NCBI GenBank assembly: GCA_024138025.1
Contig: JAMXBD010000723.1
Span: 573,001-637,000, forward strand
Source of the DNA: Combretum micranthum
Taxonomy: Eukaryota; Streptophyta; Magnoliopsida; Myrtales; Combretaceae
Direction of reading: 5' to 3'
Length of the DNA stretch: 64,000 bases
Within the stretch, counting starts at the first letter, position 1. The number at the start of each line of letters is the position of its first letter. The notes below the pieces were generated by a model. The model did not search any database, had not been told where the DNA came from, and saw only the letters and a list, made by a program, of their open reading frames with translations. Positions 1 through 12,400 of this stretch are shown in pieces. The position numbers were made by a program, and so were the translations under genes.

Positions 1-959
1 CACATTGATGGAGATATAATTATATTAATAGGTAGATTAGTTATGAGTTGCATAACTAAACATAAGGTACTGTGGATTTAATAATTAAAATAGGATACTA
101 AGGATAGTAATATATTAGTGGAATATGAGACTCCATTCTTAGAAGGCTAAGAACCAAAACTCAAAAAAATATAACCTGCTAAAATTGGTTAACTTGAATT
201 CAAAAATAGATCCTAACATATATCATTAATTAGACAACTTGACTATTATAAAACTTATGACTTAGAGATATAAAATAAACACTTACACAAACCCATTAGG
301 ACTTAATGTCTCAAAACTTGGTTAAATCCTATTAACGGGAATCATGACCCTATGAAACGTAATTAGGCGACCTTTTAAACTAAAAATGACAATTAAAAGA
401 AATTAATGTTTAATATGAGATGGATGGATATGATGTGAATATGAACAGACACTTAAGCCTTGTTGGACTTTTGGGATTTTGAAAGCAACTTAAGAACAGG
501 TATGCAATAAATGCATATTGCTTCGTAGGATAAAATTGATTACTAAACTTGATACTTAAACTTGGCTTAATTACTTGTTGGTTGTTTCGTGGTTGTTTGC
601 TCTAGAAAGTGGCACCCTTACATTAAGTTATGAGTCTAATGACAACTTTTGATAATTAGCATTTAGACACTTGAGCTCCTAGGGAATGTGTGGTACAGCT
701 AGACATGTAGACGATAAGGGAGTTTTGAGACTGGATAATTGATTGGAGTTGGGATGAAGTTGTAATGAGTTATGTGAGATAATGAGATCTTACATAAAAC
801 TTTGCAATGGACTTTGCTCATTCATGGCCTCATATGAAAAGTGAACCAAAAAGACTACTTCTTTTTATTTTTCCTTTTGAGCAACTTCCAGAGGCTTGTC
901 AAACCCTCTAATACTTGATTAGGGACCCCTTTCATTTCCTGTAGGGTTGTAAACAAGTC
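1..959. other. AT-rich DNA without a gene
   Basis: No open frame here looks like a protein and no repeat boundary is visible. The block lies directly upstream of a broken gypsy reverse transcriptase in the same orientation, so part of it may be the upstream part of that element, too decayed to read. Confidence 0.4.
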
Positions 960-1640
960 CCTGAAAGAAAGGCTACCATTAAAAGAGGTACAAGAGCTTC
1001 TTAAGACTAACTTCATTAGACAAGAAATATACTCCATATGGTTGACCAACGTAATCTTAGTCAAGAAGGTAAGCAGAAAACAGAGGACGTGCATCAACTA
1101 TATAGATCTCAATAAAGCCCACTCGAAAGACTACTTTCCACTACCAATAACTGATCAACTATTGGATTCCACCTTGGGTCATGCACTTATAAGCTTCATA
1201 GATACCTTCTTTAATTATAACTAAATTAAGAATGAGCCTAAGCATGAAATGCATACTTCTTGGCTTACATTCTTTGGCATCTATTGTTACAAGGTAATAC
1301 CCTTTCGGCTTATAGAACTTTGTAGTGACCTATTAATATCTTGTGACTAAAGTATTGAAACATTAGATTGGAAGAAACATGGATGTCCATGTTGATGATG
1401 TGGTCATCAAAGCACAAGTCCAACTAATCACTCGACAAACTTAAGGGAGAGTTCGATCGCGTGTAACCCTTTAACATTAAATTAAACCCCATGAAGTGTG
1501 TCTTCAGAGTTGCAATAAGAAAATGCCTAGAATACTTGATTACCCAACGAATGATTGAGGCTAACTCTGAAAAAATCTGAGTTGTCTTAGATTTATTGAA
1601 CAAAGATGATCAAAGAAGTCCAATGGCTGTATGGTTAGAC
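960..1640 (+). pseudogene. Ty3/gypsy reverse transcriptase remnant
   Basis: Reading across frames on the + strand gives successive blocks of a Ty3/gypsy reverse transcriptase in the right order. First comes the 'LLKTNFIR' entry block, then 'VKKVSRKQRTCINYIDLNKA', then a 'YFPLPITDQLLD' block, then 'YCYKVIPF'. After a frame change there is 'MDVHVDDVVIKA', which holds the active-site V-D-D, and further on 'KLNPMKCVFRVAIRKCLEYL'. The wording resembles the non-chromodomain (Tat/Athila-like) clade rather than the chromovirus at 53566-56952. At least three frame changes and several stops make it dead. No LTR, integrase or gag could be tied to it. The family call is firm; the clade is an inference from memory. 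Confidence 0.8.
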
Positions 1641-1744
1641 TGTTGTCTCGATTAGATTCATATCTCGTAGCAAAAAAATAAAAAAATCTCCATATATTCT
1701 CTTAGCTACGTACGAATCCAAAAAATTCCAATGTTCCAACACTT

Positions 1745-2295
1745 AAAGGTAACTCTTGTGAAAAATGAACTCTTCAGGTTGAAAGGTAATCCTTATGCTC
1801 AAATGATAAGTCTTATAAATACTAACCACTTCAACTTGGAGATTAACTCCTACGTTCAAAGGGTAACTCCAAAAAAAAAATCAAACTTTTTAGCTTGAAG
1901 GATACCTCTCATGCTCAAAGGATAACTCCTATAAAAATTGAGCTCGTGAGCTTAGAGGGTAACTCCTATGCTCAAAGGATAACTCCCATAAGAATCGAGC
2001 TCTTCAATTCAGAGGGTAACTCTAATTTTCAAAGGGTAAGTCCTAAAAACTCCACTCTTAAACCTAGATGGTAACTCCTACATTTAAGGAAACTCCTAAA
2101 AAAATCGAGCATTTGAGCTTGAGGAGTAACCAAAAAAAAAAAAAAATGACTGAGCTCTTTAGCTCGGAGGTAAATCCTTGAGCTTTTTAGCTTGGAGGGC
2201 AACTCCTAGGAACAATTAAAGGTAACTCCAACAAAAATAAGCTCCAGAGCTTAGAGGGTAACTCCTATACTCAGAGGGTAACTCTTGCACAAAAT
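1745..2295. repeat. Degenerate minisatellite, unit about 55-65 bp
   Basis: About nine imperfect head-to-tail units are seen. Each contains a 'GGTAACTCCTA'-like core, a 'GCTCAAAGGATAACTCC' segment and a 'GAGCTC..GAGCTTAGAGG' segment. The spacing drifts because of poly-A insertions (for example near 1870 and 2133). It follows the reverse transcriptase remnant directly and may be the non-coding tandem-repeat region some gypsy elements carry, but that is an inference. Confidence 0.7.
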
Positions 2296-3101
2296 TGAAG
2301 GTAATGTCTACGCAAAACAAGCACTACAACCCAAAAATGCCAATTCTACACAAAATTATAATCCTTCGAACAAATATAAAGATAACTAGAGGGAAGCCAC
2401 ACATTAAAGGAAGAATGGTGGACGTAATGCGTAAACATATTGTACTAGGTTTAAATTTCCCATCAATTTTTAATTTAGTCCCAAAACTCATGGGAAAACT
2501 CCTTTGCGATTTTGATTAAAACCCCAAAATCCATCTTGAACTTATAGAGAACTATTCTAGAGGGTAATTATTAGGTCATGTGACCACGATGACGGGATTG
2601 TTTTGCATGTAATGCTATCGTTAAATTTATTATAAAAATTAGTGTAAAAAATATTAAGGGTTTCGATCACAGTTCAGATAGATTTAACCCGTGCAATGCT
2701 ATAATGAAACCAACGCTGTCCTCACAAGATTATAGAATTTGTCTAATTTTTAGACATGAAAAAAATGAAGTCCTATGTAGCCATCTATACAGAAACTAAT
2801 GTCCATTATTTTTCACACTAATAGAGACATAATTTTGTAATAGTCACTAATATAAAAAATTATAAGTTTGAATATTAAAATTTAAATAAATAATAACATT
2901 TGAGATGCATTTGGCCAAGTTAGATGATTGAAAAACTTTTTTCTTTTAATTACTTATTCTGATCTTTTCATTAAAATTAATGTAGAGAAAGATTTCATAT
3001 CATAAAATAGTGAGTTGAGGCACATGGCAAGTTAATAAGAGCAATTAGTCCAGTAACAGGCTGATTTCAAAGATGATCATTTTCGTTTATCTATCGCTCA
3101 G
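2296..3101. other. Intergenic, nothing recognised
   Basis: AT-rich sequence with short random open frames. No termini, conserved motif or RNA gene is visible. Confidence 0.4.
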
Positions 3102-4563
3102 TAGGGAGGGGCTTAGATCGGTTTTGTTTGGTTTTTACCAAAAATCAAACCAAACTATAATTTACAATCCGATTTTTTCTTATCTCAAACTAAACCATTA
3201 AATAGCGGTTTGGATTAGATTAAAAGTTTTCTAAATCATAAAATAATAGTTTAGTTCAATTTGGATTAAAGTAAATTACAATTAAAAAAATAAGTACCCA
3301 TATTAATAAAACAAAATATGTAGATGAACAAAATATACAAAATAATAACTATGTCCAGCTCATAGCAAAGACACTGATAAAAAGACACACCTCAATTTGT
3401 TTATAAAACAATAATAACGAAACCCTTGATTTGTTTTTTTTTTTTAATTTACAATTTGTTTACATAACCCTAGATTATATGCTTAAAAAGGCACACATAT
3501 AAATGGTGAAGCAACAAATTGGAAAAAGAAAAAGCTCAAATGCATGTATAAAAACCAATATTCCACATAGTTCCATTTCAAATGACACATAAACTAAACC
3601 AACAACAATAACAAAAGTGGAAAAAAAAAAAATCTGGCTGAAACACAATACTAAATAAAAAAGGTACCTTCCTTAACTGACTTTGGGGTGGTATAACAGT
3701 AGGTGCTTCAACCTATAACAAATTAATGTATAACATACTTTATGAAGCACAAGATAGCCATGGAGCAAACAAACATAACAAGTTATATAACTAGCAGGAG
3801 AGAGAAAACAGAAAGAGGAATGTTGTAGTACAAAGCTTTTAAGACAATGCAATTTGACAAAGCCGAAATGAAAAAGCATTGGAATGATCATGTTTAACAC
3901 ATTTTACATACACCTTCATCACACACAAAACAAAGCACACATGTTATAAAGTTAGTAGAATCACGTCATTTTACATACATCGATTGAACCCAGATGGAGT
4001 GGTGAATGTCAGTTACATATAGGTGCATGAATTTTGGAACTTTGTTTCACGTTGAGATAAGGTTTTATGATGGACAAAATTGGGCAAGTTCATATAGTAT
4101 GATTGACATTGCATCTTGTTTTAAAGAACATTCAGCTAATGATGTTTTTAGTTGAAGGTAAGAAATGATTGAATAAATTTTGAAAAGCAAATTATGAAAT
4201 TAGGGTTTTGTTATCTGTTGTGATATGAAGAGAATACATGAAGAACAGTAAGGATTGTGATTAGACAAATGTTGGAGATGACTAAAATTTTAGAAAGGTT
4301 GAAAACTAAGGGTTGAATATTATTCAATTAGGATTTTTATTCTTTAGTCAGATTTTTTCTTTTTTAAGTTTTATTTGAACAGTTCAATTTTTGATTAATA
4401 GGTTTAGCTTGAATTGTACACCAAACATAACTATAATTTATCTAGAGATAGCAAATTCAAACAGCTATCTAAACCATTTGAAAAAAAAAAAATTAAAATT
4501 TGGTTTAGATTTGGTTCAGTTTACTGTTTGATTTGATTCGATCAATTTTTTTACCTACCTCTA
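3102..4563. mobile_element. Old hAT-like non-autonomous element
   Basis: The left end reads TAGGGAGGGGC and the right end, read in reverse, TAGAGGTAGG, so the termini are imperfect inverted repeats. Both ends continue into the 'GGTTTGGTTT' / 'AAACCAAACC' sequence typical of this class of plant hAT MITEs. The 8-bp flanks are TCGCTCAG (3094-3101) and TTAATCAG (4564-4571), matching at five of eight positions, as expected for an old target duplication. There is no transposase. The similar but much better preserved element at 39267-40083 supports the reading. Confidence 0.5.
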
Positions 4564-4963
4564 TTAATCAGTCTTCCTTCACCATTGCAGTATTCGCAAT
4601 CAAACCAAACCTTCCTTTGATTTTATAACCATCTTATTATTGTTTAACCTTTAACACTCACATTAATTTATTTATCTTTTTACTTTAAGCTATAGACTGA
4701 GATGTGTGTAAAATATATTTGTCAATAATATCATACTATGAATAAATAATAAAATAAAAAATATAGTTAAATTACATATATAATAAATAAAGTCAAAATA
4801 GAATCATGATCTACCATACTAAACATAACATAGTAGTTAAGGTCCTTGTATCTTATGTAATACAAGCAGACGATGCACCCACGACGCATGTGCAAATAAA
4901 ATAACCCAATATATATAAATTAAATAAATATATTGTTTTGACAGGTTGGAAGAGGTGATTTCA
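4564..4963. other. Intergenic, nothing recognised
   Basis: AT-rich sequence between an old MITE and a short tandem repeat. No feature is seen. Confidence 0.4.
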
Positions 4964-5300
4964 GGATACCAAAAATATGCTCATATGTTAAAAAAGGAAA
5001 AGACTATGTCTAGTCAATCCTATTTAATTCTATTCAAACCTTATTTAATTTTATGATTTCAGGGATACCAAAAATATTTTATGCGGAAAAGATATGTTTA
5101 TTCAATCTCTATTTAATTCTATTCAAACTCTATTCAATTTCATGATTTCAAGGATACCAAAAATATTTTACACTCATATGCTAAGAAAAGAAAAGAAAAG
5201 AGTATGTTTATTCAACCCCTATTTAGTTATATTCAAACCCTATTTAATTTTCATGATTTTAGGGAAACGAAAAATATTTTATGCTCATATACTAAACATA
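4964..5300. repeat. Imperfect tandem repeat, 3.5 units of about 90-110 bp
   Basis: Units start with 'GGATACCAAAAATAT' or a variant at 4964, 5063, 5152 and 5263. Each is followed by 'TATTCAAACCCTATTTAATT' or a close relative. Unit lengths are about 99, 89 and 111 bp, with the length change coming from an A/G-rich insertion near 5180. An open frame across it (5094-5324) is a by-product of the repeat and is not called. Confidence 0.7.
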
Positions 5301-8163
5301 TTGTATTCAAAACATTTACACTAAAATATTTACGCTAAAGACAACAAAAGGGCTGGTTTTGCTTTAATAGTATAGATAAAAGAAATATGTTTCATTCCCA
5401 TTCTCACATCACATATTAAATAGTTGGCTTGTACAATTATCTTCTATCAATATATTGATAATGATAGATTATTTATCAAAACCTTTTTCATATATAAAAG
5501 AACATGTTTTATGAAATACTAAATCATTGAATTTGTACATATTTAATTATATTAGTTTGGCAAATGGTTTTTGAAAATTATAATAAAATTATTTGGATTA
5601 ATATCACGTTTGATACTTGGACTTTATCATTTTTCTTAATAAATTTTTTAAAAGTATTAATTTAATGCAGAATTTTTTCTATTTTTGAAATTAACTAAAT
5701 GGATTTTGCTATTTTTACAATTTATTATCTGAATTTAATTATTTATGCAATATTATATATAATCTTAAAATGTTCATATATGGTAAATTAATATTTTTAA
5801 ACCTCAAATGATTAATTTAAAAATAAATAAAATTCAAATTTTAGATTTAACATTTAGTTGAATTATTTTTGTTAGCTTGCATTTACCAATGCATTTTTTA
5901 ATATATAATAAAAAAATAAAAATTCAATTCGTCTATTACTACTTAACCATTTAGATTTATAATTAACCAACCATAATTCCACCAGGATCATAAAAGTTTC
6001 CATAGGAAAACTCTAATATATAAATTGCATTAACTATGCAATTTATGCTGCCATTATGTCGTAATTATGTTTCATTAATGTTGGTTTATTTTTTGTTAAA
6101 AAAAAAAACTCAAAGGGAGTATTATTTTGATAAATCTATAGTCATACTCATAAAGGATGCAAGAGCATGCATTTAAACATATAGGAAATTGTCTTCAAAT
6201 GATAACAAAAGAAACATAAATAATAAACAAATTTTGAATAAATCTTGCTAAAATGATGTAGTGTTAAGCTAGAGTTTGGTTGCAATTTAAAATTTTAATA
6301 ATTGTATTCAATTGAGTTTAAAATTTTAATTTGAGTTCAATTTCAAGTAGCTCTCAACACTTTTGAACTCGGCTTCAATAAAATTATTTAAATACAACCT
6401 GAAACATTTTTCCCTATTTAATTATAATAATGTTATTGAAATTCGATTCAAATGCGATTAACATTTATACTTATTTAGATTTACGAATTGATTGAATTAA
6501 ATATTATAAAATTTAAACTTGATATAATTAAATACTTAAATTCGAGTGTCTGAATTTTGTAATATCATGTTTGGTATTGATAAATTATTCGATTGAGATG
6601 AGAAAAAAAAAAGGATAGAATGAAATGACCAAGGAATAATAAATATATTCGTTTGTTTGGATACCTCATGCAATTGAAATGGAATTGGATAGTATTCGTA
6701 AAAATATACCTTAATATTAAATGTAAATAATAATAAATGCGTAAAATGTATAAGAAGAATAAAATAGAATTGCAAATCCAAAAAGTGGAATCGAATTTCC
6801 ACTTAAAATCGGAGTCGTCTATTCTCGAGGATTATGATTCCAGCTCAGCTTTTGAAAACAATACGTCGTAATGCAGGAATCAGTATAGACTTCAAATCGC
6901 AATTTCAATGTATTCTCGCATGCTAAACGCGACATAAATTGAGTGACCTTTCTCGTCGGGTATCGTATTCAAGGATAGGTAACGGTAAAAATAAAGCAGC
7001 CATGGAAATCCTAGGGTCAGAACCTGTGTTCACATGGAAGACGGACGCACCAAACTAATTTCCAACAAAGAAGTTTGTAAAATCAAACTGAGCGAAAGAA
7101 GGGCAATATCCATTATTTTTTAATGGAGCAATAGAAAATGCACCGTGTATTTATAAGCCTAAAAATTTCTAAGAAACAAATATGATAAATAATAGGAATA
7201 CTTTTTCTTATTTTTAATAATAATATTCAATTACAATATTACTTCTCCATAATAATATTCCAAATTTAACTTCATTTTATTTATTTTATTTTTTTTGTTG
7301 ATCATATTATAAGGATATTGATTAGATATGCAAAACACCTATTCTTTTTTAAGCTGGCCTATAAAGGGTAATATTTATATTAGAGATAATATCATAAATA
7401 GTATTTAAATTTTAGTAAAATATATAATTAGCAATTTAAATATTGAAATTGATTAATTTAATACATAAATTTTGAAATTGATCAATTTATTACTTAAAAT
7501 TGTTGGCGTATACGAGAAGTTTCTTCAAGTATTAAATTAATTAAATTAGAAGTTTAGATATTAAATTAGTCAATTTTCAAATTCAAATACTTATGTATAT
7601 TTTCTCAAAATTCACATGACATTAATCTTTAAATTATAGAACACAGACGGACAGAAACAGTGTATGTTTATGTTATGAGCCATTTTGGCAAATCGAATAT
7701 CCTGTACAAGTCAAAAATAATTATAATTGGCCATAAATATTATCTTTCGTATATTAATGCTGGTATTAAATATTTCCATTTTTCACGTTCGACCGATTGA
7801 TACCTAAATTTTAAAATTTTAGAATCGGTCAATATGATACTTAAAAGAAGTTGACTGATGTATGTTTAGTCTATATGAAAAGTTCTTTCATATATTAAAT
7901 TAATTAATTTTAAAATTTAAATATTAAAAATAATTAATTTTAAAATTAAAATACCTAATAATATATATTTTTAAAATTCAGAAAACATACATTATCCCTT
8001 GAAATATTATAAAAAAGATTCTATTTATTTTCATCTTTATTCTTTTGTTTTTTGGCCAGCCATTTTCACCTTTATTCAAATTGTATTTTCTGTCTCGTAC
8101 CAGTCGGTTTTTTTTTTTTTTTTTGACCATCGACTACTGCCAGTCGTTTAAGCATACTCTCGT
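5301..8163. other. Intergenic DNA upstream of the UBP gene
   Basis: Very AT-rich. Two stretches (about 7370-7620 and 7740-7990) share diffuse palindromic 'TTAATTAATTTTAAAATT' wording and could be decayed AT-rich MITEs, but no clean ends were found. A block of higher GC at about 6840-7110 stands out and has no recognised content. The proximal promoter of the UBP gene should lie in the last few hundred bases; no convincing TATA box was identified. Confidence 0.4.
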
Positions 8164-8253
8164 CTTTCTTTCTCTCTCTCTCTCTTTTCACACAGACAAT
8201 TCCAACTACGATAAAATAAAAAAGAAAATCCCTATTTTCTCGATCACAACGAG

Positions 8254-8286
<33 letters not shown>

Positions 8287-8295
8287 ATCTCTCTT
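8164..8295 (+). promoter_or_regulatory. CT-rich leader of the UBP gene
   Basis: Two (TC)n microsatellites (about 8170-8190 and 8251-8295) precede the start codon by 290-420 bases. CT-rich tracts of this kind are common around plant transcription starts and in 5' leaders. That this is the leader of the UBP gene is inferred from position; the exact transcription start cannot be seen. Confidence 0.45.
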
Positions 8296-8488
8296 CCTTT
8301 CTGCAAAATCACCATTTTTCCACTTCCAAAACCCCCTTCCTCACTTCTCTTCCTTCATTTAAAACTCCGAACCCCACTTCCGTTCCGTTCACGCATTCTC
8401 CAATTCCTGAGTCTTCGACCTCTTATTTCCTTTAGAAAAACCCCTGATTAGCAAAAAAGCCTTTTAGGCTCTTAGTTGCTGTACATCT

Positions 8489-8563
8489 ATGTGCGGTGGC
8501 GGAATTAGGAGATTAGGGCTTGTGGATTACTTTGCTATAAGAACGATTTGTGGTGCTGGATAG
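8489..8563 (+). promoter_or_regulatory. Upstream open reading frame, 24 codons
   Basis: An ATG at 8489 opens a short frame ending in TAG at 8561-8563, just 23 bases before the UBP start codon at 8587. If it lies in the transcript it would be met first by scanning ribosomes and could lower translation of the protease. It is in a different frame from the main start. Its peptide resembles nothing known, and no conservation can be judged from one sequence. Confidence 0.35.
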
Positions 8564-8586
8564 ACTGATTGCTTTTTCAGAATTAA

Positions 8587-9380
8587 ATGCTCGAGATTGG
8601 GGATCTAGGGTTTTCGAGCGTAGTAGTTGTTGCTTTCGTTTGTGTGCTCTTTCAGGTTGTGATCGGATTAATTTGCCGCAGCCAATGGCAGCGGAAGGCG
8701 GCGAGAGAGGAGGAGATCAGAAGGTTGTTGGCTCTAGCGTCCCAGGAAGATGCTAGAGCCGAATGCGAAGCTTTATCTGGATATAATCATCGTTACGTGG
8801 TTGGTGAAGGACAAACGGATTCGGTTGGTTGGGCTAATTATCAATGTGCTGTTTGTTATAGCCCGACAACGACCCGGTGTAAGCAGTGCAAAGTGGTTAG
8901 ATACTGGTATGGTAATCAATTTTCGGTTTCTCCGTAATGTTAATGGTAGTGAGGTTTGGATGAATGCCTTTTGCGCTGTTTTAAGGTTGTGTGTGATTGA
9001 TATGGATATGTGTGTTTGGTTACGGTTTAATTGATGAAATTTTTGTTTTGTGTTTTCGGCTAGGACTTATAATGGATTTCCAGCAACTTATGCAGATAAA
9101 TTATGTTTTTGTGGGACCTTCAAATGCCCAGGAAAAAATTTTGGTGTGTGATAAGACGAATATTTTTAATTATGAGATCATTCATCATGATGCATTAAAG
9201 CTCAATTGGAGCTATTTTGAGTTTATTGGAATGTTTGTCATGTAGAAGGGAGTTTTGCTTATTTAGAACTCAGAAGTTTTCCCTGGTGTAGCCCAGCGAT
9301 TTGATGCCTTGGAGATTATGAAAATACTTGCCTTGCATTTTGGCTCTTGGGATGTCATAGTTATGACTTTATGCTCTATT

Positions 9381-9443
<63 letters not shown>

Positions 9444-12400
9444 TTAATTGGAATCTAACTGAGATGTGACCTAAATGGCAACAAGTATGTCTTAATTGAG
9501 AAAGGGAGCACACCCCAGAGTGATATCAGAGGTGCTGATGTGGTGAAGAGTGACTCCTGATTTTCTTCTCGTAGTTACCAGGTTTAAAGTTGTTTTCTCA
9601 ACAATTTCCTGCCTCCATTATGGAGTGGTTGTAGTGCTGCTTAGAATTTAGGCATAATGATTCAACAAGCTGTCTTGCCTTTGGGAAATCAGATAAATTA
9701 TGTAATTGAGATAATATTAGCCTTTATGCTGGTAGTGATAAGTCATATTGTTTCTGAAGCTTAAATGGAGAGGCAGATCTTAATCAGACTGCCCTAGCTT
9801 ATTGTTGTATGGTATCTTTATAATGGTTGGTGTGATTCCAGTGTCTCTTTTCTTTGTTAAAGTGAAGTTTTTTCTTTGAATTTTTCTGCTTTAGTATGCA
9901 GAGAGGTCAGCCTCTTAGTAGGTTGGTTCACGTCTTCATAGCAATATGACCATTTATTCATTCTTGGGGAACCATTTGGTATTATGTGTTTCTGTTTTCA
10001 AAACTATTTCCCCTTTATTTTCTTTTAACTTTTTGTGCTACAGCTCTGGCAAGTGTCAAATCATTCATTGGCGGCAAGGTCATAAGAATGAATGTCGTCC
10101 TCCTGAAGTAGGGACTGAGTTGGGCCAGAGGGTTGCAGATGTTGAAAGCTATGACCATAGAATTGAAAATGAAGGCAGAGAGTTTTCAAAAGTGTCTGTG
10201 GATTCGAGAATCCCTGCTAAAGTATATGATTTAAAGGATGATAATGTTAAACTCAACTCAATAGCAGACAATTCTCTTCATGAATCTTCTGTAGCCTCTT
10301 TCTCTGGATTGGTGGAGCGCAGTGGCTGTATTGAATTATCAGATGATGATGATTCTTCTCGTGGAAGTAGCACCTCAAACAATTCAGTGAAGTTGGACGA
10401 ACATCTATCGAACTGTATAAATAAGAATGGGTCAAATTGTAATGATAACAGCATTCCACAAGCTGAGCGAGTGTCTCCAAAATTCGCAAGTCTGGATAAC
10501 TCGGTGGATGACTTTTCAAGTTTAAATCATCTGGAGCCTCCATTTGATAATTCTAAAGGCCATCATCGGTCAACACCTTTTGGCTTGAGTAACTCTGGCA
10601 TGCAGAATGGTTTGCCTGGGGAGCAATCAACCAGCTCATCTAATTTCTGGGAGGATGCTTTTGATACTGCCCAGCTGAAAAATAATATCCATGGTAGTTG
10701 TACTCTTTCTAGTCAATCTGAAAATGACATATCCTATAGTGCTATAGATTTAAATTTTTCTTTCAAGTCTACAGAGAATAACGAGTTGCCTTAATATGCT
10801 CTAGGTACCAAAGAAGAAATTGTATTTCATGATGTTCTTCCAGCCAAGGAGCTCAATGATAAAACAACAATGCTGGATAAGACCAAAGAAGAAATTGTAT
10901 TTCATGATGTTCTTCCAGCCAAGATGCTCAACGATACAACAACAGTGCTGGATAAGGCAGTGCCAGAAGGTTCAACTACCATACGATCATTATCAATGAA
11001 AGTTAAACGGAATGGAAAAAGAGATGATAGCTACAAAATTTCTGACCTATTGATGCCTGCAGAAGCCAGATCTTCAAACTCCATGCAGGCTAATATGTCT
11101 TCTAGCATGTCCAGTGATTCCGCTAGCAGATATTCCTCTGGTGATGGTCTAAGCTCCAGCTGCAAAAGGTCCAATGGCACTGCTGATGTTGCATCTGCAC
11201 CCATTAAAGAGAAGCTAAAAGGCTTCAAGTACTTACCATTGTCCATCCCACCATGTGTTCGTCCATTTGCCAATGGGGAAGAGCATTCTTCATCTCAGAG
11301 CATAACAACTGATAAGGCTGATGAGGTCCAAGATACTTGTTCTTCATCCTCTGCGGTTGCAGGTTCTGCAGAAAGTATGAAATGTGTGCAAACATTTTCT
11401 GAAAGAGTTGGAGACCAAGTTAGAGGGTCCATGTTATCCAAATATCATTCTGTAGGAGGCATCAGTGATATATCCAAAGTTTACACTTACAAGGTTTTGG
11501 CCTACTCTCATCTATTTATTTATTTTTCTTCTAGAGGACAATTTTTTTCTTATGGTGCTTTGTGTGACTTTGTATGTCCCACAGGGACTCTTTTCTTACG
11601 AGTACTTTGTCAAGCTTTATACATGGAAAGATGTGGCATTACACCCTTGTGGACTGATAAATTGTGGGAACAGGTAAACAAATGGCTTTCAGATTATCAC
11701 TTAACATGATGCTACTTAATTTCTTTCTCTTAGTGAAATGAAAAACACAGATCTTGCACTTTCATGAAACATAGGCTGACATCTGATTGTTTTGTCATAG
11801 AGCTTTGAGTTTTTAAACGTAGCATGATGTTATGGAAATAAAACTGTGCTAACGGGTACTATCCTTGGCAGAAAACTTAGCTTAGAACACACTTTTTAAC
11901 TTATTAGCCTTTGAACCTTCATGCATTTTATTACTACAGTGACAAGAATTGTCTGGATTATTGGCAGTAATTTCATCATAATGTCAAATGGAAGTTCTTT
12001 GCTGAAGACTTACAAATCTTTTCTTTTGTTCAGTTGTTATGCGAATGCTGTATTGCAGTGCTTGGCTTTTACTCCTCCTCTTACTGCCTACTTCCTCCAG
12101 GGGCTACATTCTAAATCATGTATGCTTCTTTACTAACTTGCTCAAAGCATACTGGTTAAATTTTGATGCATGGAAGCTCCATGATAGATTATGTGTATTA
12201 TGTCAGGTGCAAAGAAGGATTGGTGTTTTATGTGTGAGTTTGAGTCTCTGGTTCTAAAGGCAAAACAAAGGAATTCACCAATTTCTCCTATTGCTATTGT
12301 CTCCCAATTGCGGAACCTTGGAATCCAACTTGACAGTGGGAAAGAGGAAGATGCCCATGAATTCTTAAGGTAAATTCTCTATCCTGGGAGCATCTGATTT

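Noticed and set aside
8550..8756. Open frame overlapping UBP exon 1 in another frame
   Set aside because: Shadow of exon 1; the frame at 8587 encodes the membrane segment and MYND finger.
10253..10543. 96-codon frame on the - strand
   Set aside because: Antisense shadow of UBP exon 2 with no recognisable content.
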